Source of the DNA: Thermothelomyces thermophilus ATCC 42464
Taxonomy: Eukaryota > Ascomycota > Sordariomycetes > Sordariales > Chaetomiaceae
Assembly: GCF_000226095.1 (NCBI RefSeq)
Contig: NC_016476.1
Location: forward strand, 620,001-684,000
Direction of reading: 5' to 3'
DNA length: 64,000 bases
Shown: piece by piece, positions 26,341 to 37,603 of the stretch
How positions within the stretch are numbered: position 1 is the stretch's first letter
Layout of the letters: the number at the start of each line of letters is the position of its first letter
Notes under the pieces: generated by a model
Database searches by the model: none
What the model saw: only the letters and a program-made list of their open reading frames with translations
What the model was told of the DNA's origin: nothing
Position numbers and translations under genes: made by a program

Positions 26341-26794
26341 TATAACAAACCTAACTTAGACTCCTTCTAAAAGGGTTCAGACAAAGGTAGATTAAGTAGG
26401 ACAAGTAGGCAGGTCGTCTAAGGGATTCGGTAAAGCTAAAGGGTTTATAACAACACTAGAGTTATCTCTTACAATCGTTAACGATACTTAGTATAAGTAT
26501 TATAATTATAAGGGTTACTATTACTAGTAAGCTCTTGGAGTCTACCGTAATAAGTGACTATTTATATATATATATACTTCTGTCGATTGCTTATAGTCCC
26601 CTTTTATCCTGTCCTTAGATCGCCTTTGGTAGCTAGCTATCCTCTGCTATCTTTCCCTTTTGGCAATTGTTCGCCCGTGGTAGCCTGCGCTCCCTAGCGA
26701 TCTTATGTCAGCCTCGCTTCGTGCCCTTCTTGATTGGTGGCTTGTTTAGCCTGCTGCACCCTACCGGGTCGCGGTATATGGTTGGCTCGTGACA
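26341..26794 (-). repeat. 5' LTR of C1 (454 bp)
   Basis: Partner of 19177-19630; its outer end is followed by GGCAG, matching the left flank. Confidence 0.9.
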
Positions 26795-27170
26795 GGCAGG
26801 GGCAAAGGCGGCTCGTCCGGGCGAATGGTTAGACTAGGTAGCCTCGAAGAGTATAGAGAACGAATATACTAGTATAGGGAACTTAGGCATTAGGACGGCG
26901 TGATAGGTACCCTAGTTAGTAGTCTTATGGCAGGTAGGGGAGGTAAGGGTAGTACTAGCATTGTAATAACCTACGATTTTCTTAATACCTATATATAGGT
27001 AGGAGTTGTTAACCTAAAGCTATAGATCCTAAATATAGCTCTTATAGCTTTTATAGTATATTATATAGGAAGTGCCCTAACCTTAGACATACTTGACCTT
27101 ATTACCTTTTAAAAGTTAGTTAACGTATAGTAGGTAGTATTACTACTTCTTAGGCTATAATTTAAACTCC
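26795..27170 (-). pseudogene. Unrecognised reading frame, N-terminal part
   Basis: Continues the frame of 18701-19176 upstream of C1. Around 27080-27000 it shows several Tyr codons that may be former Cys, in the order K-Y-V-Q-G-Q-G-T-S-Y then Y-Y-K-S-Y, suggestive of a lost cysteine cluster; this is inference. The reading is stopped at 27171 by the TAA-repeat tail of the LINE, which inserted into or next to it. Its original start is not in view. Confidence 0.42.
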
Positions 27171-27200
27171 TTATTATTATTATTATTATTATTATTATTA
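27171..27200 (-). repeat. (TTA)10 microsatellite, 3' tail of the LINE
   Basis: Ten perfect TTA units on the plus strand, TAA on the LINE strand, directly after the 3' end of a minus-strand LINE. TAA-type simple tails are known at the ends of several non-LTR retrotransposons, so I read this as the tail and not as a random microsatellite. Confidence 0.75.
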
Positions 27201-28305
27201 GTCCTATACTATTATATTAATAAGTATACTAGAGCCTTTCTAGTTATATATAAAGGAAACCATACCTAATAGGCCGGATAAAAACCTCTATCCTACTTTT
27301 AACGCCTAATCTAGAATATTAATACACTATAAAGAAAAGGAGAAGTAGCTAGAATAGCCTTATAGAGGCCTTGCCTCCTAGTCTAGCCCCCTTGCAAGGC
27401 AGTATTCCGGAAGCCTCCCTAGGTCCATTAGCCACTATAGAACCCTCCTTGCCAAACGATGGTTACAGGCCCCTATACCCTGTAAAACGAGGTCTAGGTC
27501 CCTTTGCGACCGTATTTCCTAGGATTCCTACGTTTGGCTTCTTAGTAGGTTCGGGCACCATACGACCAGGTGCTCGACAGTCTCCCTCCCCTGGCTATAG
27601 GCATAGTAGGGGGTACTAACCCCCGGGACTTGAACCCTAAAAAGGAAGTCGCGGAGGCCAATAGCCCCTGTATAGGCCTATACTGGTAGGGAGCTCTAGG
27701 CCTTTATTAGGCCCTAGTGCCTTTGTAGGCCTTCCCCCGTAAAGACTAGGCATAGGGGGTCCTTGTCCGATACACGCTATATCCTCCTACCGGCCTGGTC
27801 GGCCCTCTAGCGGTTGCTCTAGCTTACTACTACGGCCAGCTCCGTAGCCTGTAGCCTTCTTTGTAGGGTCTGTAAGGGGGGTCGACCCTCTCTATAGCCC
27901 TTCTAAACCTACTGCCGAAGTGTCGATCTTGCTACCTCTAGGGCTATAGGCCTCGGCTCCTAGCCCCTTGCCCTGGCCCTTCTCTTCCGGAACCTCTGGC
28001 TTAGCCTATTATAGGCCTATTGGATGAAAGCCCTTGTAGGGACCCGGGGGGCCCCTGAACCTGTCCCGGTCTGTAGGAGTGGCTGGTTGAATTTAGCTTC
28101 GAAGTCGGCTAGCCTCTTATTAAGGTAGAGGTCGAGGGGTAGTACCTAGGCTTCCGTTTCAAGGCACCAGATAGGGGTAGCCTTATAGGCCCTGGTAACT
28201 ACTCGAAGGGCCCTGTGCTAGGCCTTCGATAGTTCCCTAACAGGGCCTTCTAGCTTGCCCCCTGGCTTGGTAGGCTTATAGAAGTTCGAGGCCCTATAAG
28301 CTAGG
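27201..28305 (-). pseudogene. Tad-like LINE ORF2, 3' part
   Basis: The minus-strand frame reads well from 28305. An RNase-H-region-like segment (R-A-L-R-V-V-T) is followed by a C-terminal block near 27620-27540 with T-G-A-I-G-L and Y-x-Y-x4-E-T-V-E-H-L-V-x-x-C-P. This corresponds to the C-x-C...H...C motif at the end of Tad-type ORF2 proteins with two Cys now Tyr. It joins 35890 in frame once B1 and its CTAGG duplication are removed. The open plus-strand run 27371-27619 is only its complement. The region is GC-richer than the gypsy copies. Confidence 0.72.
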
Positions 28306-28752
28306 TGTCACAGATAAGCACATAGACGGCCTAGCAGGCTACAGCCAGGACGCGGGACATTCCGATAGCCAATCACTTGACAGACCAATCAGAAGATTAT
28401 CACCGCCAAGACTAAGGTCTTCACTGGTGATAATAACATGTCACCGTCGACAACACGGAATCACGGAGTGAAAGGAGAAATAGTACTAGTAATAACTATT
28501 GAAGAGGGATAGACAATTGTATATATATAGCTAGCCAGTCACTTGTTAGGTAAACTCTAAGAGTTTACTAGTGGTAACAATTACAATCACAGTACTTATA
28601 TCAAGCATTACTGATTACTATAAGAGATAACTCTAAGTGTTGTTATAAACCCTTTGGCTTTACCGAATCCCTTAGACGACCCGTACGCTTGCCCCGCTTT
28701 ACCTACCTCCGTCTAGACCCTTTTAGAAGAAGTCTAAGTTAGGTTCGTCATA
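28306..28752 (+). repeat. 5' LTR of B1 (447 bp)
   Basis: Begins TGTCACAG and ends TTCGTCATA (from ...CACA). The U3 part holds two CCAAT boxes (GCCAATCAC and ACCAATCAG, about 28359-28391), the palindrome at 28396-28434, and a TATATATATA box at about 28520, so promoter order is CCAAT, palindrome, TATA. Confidence 0.9.
28396..28434. promoter_or_regulatory. Long palindrome in B-type U3
   Basis: Outer arms ATTATCACC and GGTGATAAT are perfect over 9 bp; inner arms AAGAC and GTCTT pair over 5 bp around TAAG. It recurs in all B LTRs in this window. It is a candidate binding site for a dimeric protein or a hairpin; function inferred only. Confidence 0.6.
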
Positions 28753-28779
28753 CGTTATTACTACTCCCTTTGTTCTATT

Positions 28780-31180
28780 ATAGTTTAGAACGGAGGTGAC
28801 TTTGACCTCGATATCGATATAGCTACTAACATTACGGCCGAATAGCTGCTTACTTAGCTTGGTTAACTCCAGTAGCGGATCCAGGAGTTAGACTAGAGAG
28901 ACAAGGCTACTTAAGCTCGAATTAAGGAACTCAAGAACCGCGAAAAGTACTCGTAGAAGTTAGTTAACGAGGCCTATGCTAAAATCGAGGTACTCGAGAC
29001 CGCTAAAGCGAGCCGTATTAAGATCGAACTACCTGGCAAATACGGAGGAACCAAGGAGGATCTTGTAGGATTCCTGACAAATCTCTGATCTTACTTCTGG
29101 CTTAATAACGACAAGTTTCTAGATAACAAAGCTAAAGTCCTCTATATAGCTACGAGACTAGAGGGTAAGGCACTTAGATAGTTCGAGCCTATGTAAAATG
29201 ACTATCTTACTAAGGAAGACGAAGACAACCGAGATACGTTTACGTAGGTAGTCTTCCGATCTTATAACCGTTTCGAAGAAGAGCTTTAGAAGGTTTTTAG
29301 TGATAAGGACAAGAAGATTTATATATAAGAAAGACTCGCTAATCCCCGACAGACCAAATTAGTAGCCTCCTATGCTATATAGTTTAGATAGGACATGCTC
29401 AAGTCTTAGCTTAACGATAAGGCATTGATATAATTGTTCTATAATAGCTTAAAGGAAAAGGTCAAGGACAAGCTATATAAGTACGATCGGCCTAAGACCC
29501 TAGACAAATACATCATATAGGCTATTAAAATCGATGATTGACTCTACGTATGAGAGTAGTAGAAACAAGGTCAAATAAATAGAACTACAGTCAAGGCTAA
29601 CGACAAGAAAAAGCGAGCATACGTTAGTACCTTGTACAGGATATATCCTAGAGCTATAGATATAGATATAGCGTAGAAGTAAGACTAGAAGAAGACGACC
29701 AAAGATAAGTCTAATATTATCTACTATAACTATAGGAAGAAAGGGCACTATAAGCGAGAATGTCATAGCCTAAAGAAAGAGTAGAAGATAGTCCCTAGAA
29801 AGGAAATTACGGCTATTAACGAAACTACCAAAGACATTATCGAAGTAGCGGCTACGAGCTACAAAGATAGGGGCAGTAATATAGACAGTCTCGGACATGA
29901 CGACAATGGTAAAGACGAACAAGTACCATACTCCGAACTGGTCACTGTAGACCTAGAGATAGGTCTTGCCGAATGGGACATGGCAGAAGAATATGTACCG
30001 CTAGTTTCGATTCTCCCAGCCTTGAGGCAATAGGGCTTTACGGTTATATAGAGGCGGGATAGATCGTAGACAACTGATACCTAAGGAATCGAAAGACCTG
30101 GACCTAATATTTTATTCCTCTAGGAACGAATCGAATAGTACTATAATGAAGTTTTTTGGCTTAATACAGAGCTACACGAATAGGATAGGCACTTGATTTG
30201 ACTTACCTACTAGAGCGATAGAATAAGGGACGAAATGAGGGAACTCCGACGTATCGTAGAAACTATCAAAGGAGAATAGCCTATAACATATAATAGGCCT
30301 AATAGCTACGCTAAATATCTTGACAGCTAATAACTTAGTAACAACATATAGAACCTAGAATACTAGTTTATATAAGCGAACTATAAAAAAGACAAGCGTA
30401 CGTAGGAAAGCTACTAGAAGAAATACTCCTATATTAGCATTAGAGTATCTATAGTCTACATATAATGGGAAGGATTTAGGAAAGAATTCTAATACCTCCT
30501 AGGTAACGCCACGTAACTACACCCTCGATATAAGGCACATGCGCAAGTGCCCTGGTTCTAGTGTATAGCATACGAATGCCAATACTACTTCTACGACAAA
30601 TTCGAAAACAATCACTAGCCGACTCGACAAGGAAATGAGGACGGAAGCTTACGCCCTATAGAATAGGTCTACGATATAGGAAACAGAGCGGCCGAATTAC
30701 TCTAGAAGATCGAAGCCCGCGATCTAGAAGGCATTACGATAGTTCTAAGACAAGCTTGGCCTAGGCACTATGGAACCGGACGAGATATATAGGACTCGTG
30801 CTAGAGTAACGATTGCTTCTATTACGTAGATGAAAAGAAATTACGAATTTGGGAGCTTTAGACAAAGCTATAGTACGTACGACGGAAAGCGGAACAGACC
30901 TAATAGTAGGAAGCTACAAGCACTTAATGGCTTACGGAAATAAGCATGATTAACAAAGCTACTATTAGCTGAACAACCGAAGAGGTTAGTACTAACCTAG
31001 GAAACGGGTTAGGGCCCTTCGAGGGGCCTAGAAACTATTAATGCCTATATAGCGGCGAGTGGTAGCGTAGTATAGGAGGGACTGGCGTAAAAGACCACTA
31101 TATCGAGACCTCCCGGCAGAAATATAGGAAATTGCTACAATCTTTGGACGACGGCGGCAAGACAAGCGATTATAGATAAT
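28780..31180 (+). pseudogene. gag, element B1
   Basis: Start codon ATG is now ATA at 28780. The frame (first bases congruent to 1 modulo 3) holds through the capsid-like segment (L-E-G-K-A-L near 29160), a decayed CCHC knuckle at 29722-29766 (Y-x2-Y-x4-H-x4-C, first two Cys now Tyr), and about 480 further codons to near 31180. Gag is therefore long, about 800 codons. Pol follows in a different frame (-1). Stops are nearly all TAG/TAA from Gln/Trp. Confidence 0.75.
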
Positions 31181-31202
31181 AGCATAGTGGAAACAGTACG
31201 AA

Positions 31203-34200
31203 ATGCTTATACTAGTAGATAGTAGAGCAGAGATAAACCTGATTTCGCTAACACTTGTAAATTGGCTATAGATACCCTAGAGAATGAAGTAGAAGTATGG
31301 CATAGTCAAAGGGCTATTTCCGATATAATAGGTATATAGGGAGACCGAACTAATCGATATTACTATAGTAAGGAAGACTATAGTAATTGTATTTAGCATT
31401 GTAGATATAGGTAATGACAAAGATATAATATTAGGGTTACTATAGCATGAAGATTACGACCTAGACATTAGCTAGAAAAATAGTAGCTACCTACAACCCC
31501 GAATAGAGTCATATTCGACTAGTAAGATAGGGAGTACGCAAGGATCGCAAGCAGACGATGCTCAAGGAAAGGCATATCCTATAGATCTACTACAAGAGAC
31601 AGACAGTAGTAGGCAGACCACTATAGACTCTAGAAGAGGCAGTATAACAATATCGATATCGCGACAGGAGGAACAAGCTAAACCGCCGATAGCTGTTCTC
31701 TCCATTAACGAATGCGGAGCACTGCAATTAGAGTAGTAGGTTGAGACAGGAGAAATCGCCAGCATCACTATAGATGGAACCAAGTTTATATACTATTAGA
31801 AAACTGAGAGACGAGACAAGACTAGGGAAGTACCAAAGGAATACAAAGGACACCTAGCATTCGAACCGAAACATCTAAAAGGATTACTAGAACATGGCCT
31901 ATAGGATTACAAGATCAAGCTTAAGGAAGGAGCACGATTAAAGTTCTTCAAGATTTACTATATAAGCTAGACATAGAACGAAGAACTTAAGCGATATTTG
32001 GAGGAGAACCTTCGAAGAGGACATATCTACCTGTTAACATCGCTAGCAGGCTACCTAATCCTGTTTATGCCTAAGAAAGACGGAAAGCTATAGTTATATG
32101 TTGACTATTAGTAACTTAACGAACAGACTGTAAAAAACCGATACCTGTTACTACTGATCTTATAGCTCTAAGATTAGTTAGTAGGAGCCTAATATTTCAT
32201 GTGTCTTGACTTGCTATCGGTCTATAACTATATACAGATCAAAGAAGGCGATAAGTGGAAAACGGCCTTTAGGATACCCTATGGCCACTACGAGTACCTC
32301 GTCATGCCATTCGGACTTATAAACGCGCTAGTAACGTTCTAAGCCCTGATTAATCAAGCTATCCGACCCTTTCTTAATAAATTTATAGTATATTATCTTA
32401 ACGATATACTTATCTTCTCTAAGACGATAGACAAACACTAGAAGTACGTAAAAGTAGTACTAGACGCGCTATATATATATAAGCTATTAGTTAACAAGGA
32501 AAGGAGCAAATTCTATATTAGGAAGATAGTCTTTTTAGGATATAAGATATCCCTAGGACAAATTCAGATGGAACCTTTAAAGGTTAAAGCTATCAAGAAT
32601 TGGTTATAACCAACGTTAGTCACGGAAGTACAAAGCTTCATTAGGTTTACAAACTTCTACTAGATGTTCATTAGGAACTTTAGAGCGATCGTACAACCTT
32701 TATACGAACTTACTAGGAAGAACGCTAAATTCCAATAGGAAGAGCAATACAAGTAAGCATTTACGTAGATCTGTAACGCCATTACTAAAGATCTAGTACT
32801 AGTACCACCAGACCCTAAGAAGCCATTTGAGGTAGAAACGGACGCTTTAGACTATGCTATCGGAGGACAATTGGGATAACGAGACGGATAAGGAAAGCTA
32901 TATCCTATAGCCTTCTTTTTAAAGAAGCTCGATAGACCACGTCTTAATTATCCGATCTATAATAAGGAACTACTAACAATTGTCGAAGCTTTTAAGGAAT
33001 AGTAGCTATACCTTAGTGGTACGATTAAACTAGTATAAGTATATATAGATTATAAGAATTTACGATACTTTATAATGACAAAGGAGCTTAACGGACGACA
33101 AATACAATAGGCAGAATTCCTTACGGAATTTAACTTTGAGATCTGCTATAAGAAGGGCAAAGAGAACGTATAAGCAGACATCTTAAGTTAACGAACATAT
33201 CATATAGAAGGACAAACGGGAACGATACCACCGTTGTTCAAGGAACGGATAGATGGAACACTACATTACGAAACGTAGACACCCGTAGAAGATGATCTAC
33301 TTGACTCGTTCCTAGAATACTATACAATCTTTCAAGAAGAAAGGATCAATAAGGTATAGTATCAAGTAGTACCCGGACTACTAATACCTAACAGAGTGGA
33401 AGAAAGAGATGGAAAACTCTAGTACCAAGGCAAAGCGTATATCTACAATAAAGATCAATAGCTAGGGATAATTCGAGAACTCTATAAGTCAAAACTCGGA
33501 GGATATAAAGGAGTTACGAAGACTATCACACAAGTCAAGAAACACTATGACTTTCTATAATTAATGGCACGAGTTAAGGAAGTCGTACGGAACTATAATA
33601 TCTGTAATCGGAGCAAAACGGCACGATATAAGCCGTATAGGCTACTTTAGCTACTGCCGACAGCTGACAAACTATAGAGTTTAGTTATAATAGACTTCAT
33701 TACGAAGCTACCAGAATCTAAGGATACAGCCACAGGAGTGACCTACGATAGTATTCTTACTATAGTAGATCGCCTGACCAAGTAGGTATACTTCTTTCCC
33801 TATAAGGAGTCCTAGACAGCGGAACAGTTGGTAGACGTGATCTATTGGCAAGTTACATTAGTGTATGCTTGGCCGTAAGAATGGATCACCGACAGGGATA
33901 CCAAGTTTGCATCGAAGTTCTGGCAAGCGTTAATGTAACGATTAGGCGTCAATAGCAAACTATTAATAGTATATCACCCGTAGACTAATAGACAAACGGA
34001 ACGATTAAACTAAGTTATTAAGTAGTATCTCCGTTCTTACGTTAACTACTAGCAAGACGACTAGGTCATGCTGTTACCAATAGCACAACTCGCCTACAAC
34101 ACGACGCTAACAGAAACGACCAAAGTTATACCGTTCTTCGCGAACTATAGATATAAAGCAAACCTTAGGCAAGGACCAGAAGTTACAGTGCCGAGAGCAA

Positions 34201-34751
34201 TAGTCAAAGTAGAACAAATGTACGTACTATATAAAAAGCTCAAAAAGGAACTCGAGTTTATTAAGACTAGAATGAAGAACTATTATAACAAATATAGGCT
34301 CGAGGGACCTTGCCTAGAGAGGGGAGACAAAGTCTACCTGATTGTATAGAACTTACAAACCAAACGACTAAGCACAAAGCTAGACTTTAAGAAGGTCGGA
34401 CCCTTCGTTATTAAAGAACAAATTTCGACATCTAACTACCGACTATTGTTACTATTATCTATACAACTACAGATAGATGTTTTTTATATTTCACTTCTCG
34501 AACCAGCACCGAAAAACGCTAAGGTTGCTATATATATCGAAGTAAAGGACGAAGAAGAAGAATAAAACGTCAAAGAAATTCTAGATTTATATATTATCAA
34601 TAGGGAACTATAGTATCTAGTTAAATGGCTTGATTTTAGACTAGAGGACAACTTATAGGAGCTAGTTAAGAACTTAAACTGCCCTAAGAAACTAGAACAG
34701 TTCTACCGGCAGAACCCGGATCGACTAAAGGAAAACCTAAGACAGAACTAA
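31203..34751 (+). pseudogene. pol, element B1 (PR-RT-RH-IN-chromodomain)
   Basis: 1183 codons in a single frame from ATG at 31203 to TAA at 34749-34751, exactly the length of B3 pol (3549 nt). Blocks: protease V-D-S-R-A-E-I-N at 31215-31238 (G lost); RT M-P-F-G-L near 32305 and Y-L-N-D at 32394 (first Asp now Asn); RNase H about 32840-33200; integrase with W-I-T-D-R-D-T-K-F at 33882; a 93-codon open stretch in the integrase C-terminus (34068-34349); chromodomain about 34560-34720. The last 86 bp overlap the antisense gene. Inactive through RIP stops. Confidence 0.85.
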
Positions 34752-35317
34752 AGACGACACCCTAGTTAATAACATCGGCGGCATCATTAATCTCTAACAA
34801 GGGCATAGTAGGCGCCTTTTGCCGCTCTTGCCGCTTAACCGCCTCTAACTTGTCTAAGGTCGACAGGCTACGTGTCACTATATTAGTACCTTTCTTTACT
34901 AAAAACTCCTTCTACTAACGAAGATGCTAGAGCCATGTAAGCCTTTTGGATAACTCGTGCTAAGCTTCTTCTAGATAGCGTTAGGATTCATCTAGCTCAA
35001 GCTCGGCACGACGTTTAATATCCTTGATATGACACTACTCCTAGAGAATGCGATCTATTAGAACGAACATTAGGAATTATACTTAAAAAAAAAAAAGAGA
35101 CAAGCTTATAGGAAGAAAGCAAGATGCCTAAGCTATCGTAAGAACGACCTTGACGAACATAGGCCTCGTAACGCTTTGTACGCGTGATCATTTTGCAGAC
35201 AAGACCTTGTGACGCGTACCAAGAGCAAGGCATAACGATAAAACCATTCTTAGCGATGTTCTGAGCAAGGGAAGCATGGTAACGTGCAGAATACGACTTC
35301 TGTTTCTCTACTAGCAT
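34666..35317 (-). pseudogene. Antisense Zn-cluster gene, B1 copy (B type)
   Basis: Intact ATG at 35317. The N-terminal 101 codons are open to 35015. Six positions spaced C-x2-C-x6-C-x8-C-x2-C-x6-C read Cys, Tyr, Cys, Tyr, Tyr, Tyr; the Tyr codons fit TGC-to-TAC changes. A run of 12 A (about 35085-35096) follows, after which the frame shifts by one, as in B3. The C-terminal part is then readable to TAA at 34666. Lies tail to tail with pol and directly inside the 3' LTR, from which it is probably transcribed (inferred). Confidence 0.75.
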
Positions 35318-35428
35318 CTTGTTAACATGGCGACCGCAATGTAGAAATAGGAAGAATATAGTACTTATAAGCAAAGGGTGTAATACTATTTAAAACGGCC
35401 TAAGAGGGCTTTTAGGTCGAAAGCCTTA

Positions 35429-35442
35429 GGGGAGGGGCATCA
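35429..35442 (+). other. Polypurine tract of B1
   Basis: GGGGAGGGGCATCA sits immediately before the 3' LTR start TGTCAC. GAGGGGCAT is conserved in this position in A and, in degraded form, in other copies. Confidence 0.75.
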
Positions 35443-35889
35443 TGTCACGGATAAGCATATAGACGGCCTAGTAGGCTACAGCTAGGACACGGGACATTCC
35501 GACAGCCAATCACTTGACAGACTAATCAGAAGATTATCACCGCCAAGACTAAGGTCTTCACTAGTGATAATAATATGTCACCGTCGATAACGCGGAATCA
35601 CGGAGTGAAAGGAGAAATGGTACTAGTGATAACTATTAAAGAGGGATAGACAATTGTATATATATAGCTAGCTAGTCACTTGTTAGGTAGACTCTGAGAG
35701 TTCACTAGTAGTAACAATTATAATCATAGTACTTATACCAAGTATTACTGATTACTGTAAGAGATAACTCTAAGTGTTGTTGTAAACCCTTTGGCTTTAC
35801 CGAATCCCTTAGACGACCCGCACGCTTGCCCCGCTTTACCTACCTCCGTCTGGACCCTTTTAGAAGAAGTCTGAGTTGGGTTCGTCACA
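35443..35889 (+). repeat. 3' LTR of B1 (447 bp)
   Basis: Begins TGTCACGG, ends TTCGTCACA, and is followed by CTAGG, the second copy of the target duplication. Same CCAAT/palindrome/TATA order as the 5' LTR. Confidence 0.9.
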
Positions 35890-37603
35890 CTAGGGCACTA
35901 TAGATACACTTAATATAGACCTTGTAGGCCTGTAAGAGGCTAGGGCCCTAGGTCTTCGCGGTAAGCCTAGTTAGGGCAAACTCCTAGGTTTCTAGCTTCT
36001 TGGCTACCTTCGTATAATAGGGGCCCTACTATAGCCTCTAGTCTAGCTAGACCCCTAGGAATCTAGCTAACTTTAAAGGGGCTATAGTGGTAGTGCCTCC
36101 TCTAGGCCGTAAAAGCTCTAGTAGCCGTGACCACTATTTCCGGCCCCTGTTAAAGTAGATAAGTTCGTACTTTTCCAGGGCGAAAGCTATGCCCTAGGTC
36201 TTTGCCTACTATAGACAGGCCTTCTAAGCTCTCTAAGGCTAGTATAGCTAGTATTCGGTAGAGCGGCCGCCTATAGGCCTTTAGTAGGCCTATAGGGAGG
36301 AGGTCCTCCCCTAGGGCCTTCTATAGGGCCGTTCTAGCTAGTACTACTCTGACTTCGCCTACTATAACCCTCTGGCTCATCTCGAACTTCGGCTCCTAGT
36401 AACTATTTAGTTCCGGGTCATCGATATCCGAGAGGTCTACCTCTAGGTTTGGAAAGAACTTATTGGCCAGCGCTCTAGCCTTCTACTAGTAGGTTATAAG
36501 CCCTCCTTCGAAGGCCGGAAGCTTTAAAGGGTCGACCGGTAGGTAGCCTTGTAGCCTTGCCTACCGTTCTAGCCTCTATAGTAGGTCCGGCCGGTTAGTT
36601 ACCTCCCGTAACGTAGCTCTCTAGCTCTTGGTCTTCGTAGCCGTAATAGTCTTGGCCTGGTCCTATAGGGCCTGCCGAAGTACCTCCTGCGTATAGGGGT
36701 TCGGGGTGCCCCTATAGGCTCTCTCTACCTCCTTGGCCCTCTTCTAGGCCTCTCGAACCTCCTTCGTCCACTATCGAGCTTGCTTACTACCTATACTAGC
36801 CTTCTTTGCCAGGGCCGAGACCGTAGCTATCTCCTTAAGGGCCTCTATAAGCCTGTCGAAGGCTTATAGAAGCCCCTCTAGGCCTTAGAAGACAGGCCGC
36901 CCGGCCGGGGCCGATACCTATCTACTAAGCCAGAGTAGGAGGTAGGCCGCTTTGGCCCGTACGACCTCCCTATCTAGGCTATTCCAGTCCCACCCTTTAC
37001 TAGCCGGTATAGGTCTATTAGTCCCTTAGAAGGAGACATATAGGGCCTATAGGTAGTAGTCAGACTTCCCCTGTTCTATAATATCCTTATAGGTTACTTC
37101 TAGTCCGGCCGAGGCCTAGAATAGGTCTATTATAAAAGGCCGGCCGTGTTGGTCCCCTTAGGGGGCCCCAGTGACCTAGCTATAGGGCGTGTATAGGTTA
37201 AGGTCCTACTAGTCTATAAGGCTAAGGAGGTCCCTAGCCCCTAGGCTAAGCCTATCAAATAGGTCCTAGACCGGGTAGTATAGGTTAAAGTTACCTATAA
37301 GAACTAGGGGGTAGGTTGGCCGAGGTAGGGCTAATAGGTCTTATAAGAGGGCCCGCTCTCCCTTATTATTATAGACTAACCAGAGCTCGAACCCCCTCTC
37401 TCCTAGGGCCGGAAAGGTCACCCTATATTAGTTCTCCTCTACTAAATAGTCCTACTAGCTAACTAGGAAGCGCTTAGCTACTAGAATTACCGCTTTACCC
37501 TTAGGCTTATAAACTAGGTAGTATTTCAAAGCCTAGGGGTAGTATATTAACCTTATAAACCGGTTGATCTATAGCTCCTAGATAGCTAGTAGGTCGTATT
37601 TAG
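35890..37603 (-). pseudogene. Tad-like LINE ORF2, endonuclease and RT remnants
   Basis: Minus strand. From the right, an apurinic-type endonuclease shows V-L-I-G-N-F-N-L-Y-Y-P-V-W near 37300 (family G-D-F-N-L-H-H-P), G-R-P-F-I-I-D-L near 37140 and G-K-S-D-Y-Y near 37060. It is followed by the RT N-terminal region to about 36240, then L-E-K-Y-E-L-I-Y-F near 36180 and a thumb/linker R-F-L-G-V near 36050. I find no F-A-D-D palm, so the central RT is probably deleted near 36200-36290. RIP stops are fewer than in the LTR elements. Confidence 0.72.

Larger units (their letters stand above)
19177..26794 (-). mobile_element. Ty3/gypsy element C1, complete, RIP-mutated
   Basis: Full element of 7618 bp with two 454-bp C-type LTRs and a perfect 5-bp target duplication GGCAG (19172-19176 and 26795-26799). 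Order on the element strand is 5' LTR (26341-26794), gag, pol, polypurine tract, 3' LTR (19177-19630), with an antisense gene on the plus strand next to the 3' LTR. It is among the most heavily RIP-damaged copies. Confidence 0.93.
28306..35889 (+). mobile_element. Ty3/gypsy element B1, complete, plus strand
   Basis: 7584 bp with two 447-bp B-type LTRs and perfect target duplication CTAGG (28301-28305 and 35890-35894). It is the only superfamily member on the plus strand here. Inserted in LINE ORF2. RIP-damaged, but pol keeps full length with no net frameshift. Confidence 0.94.

Noticed and set aside
27371-27619. 82-codon plus-strand open run
   Set aside because: Lies opposite the LINE C-terminal zinc block, which explains the sequence better.
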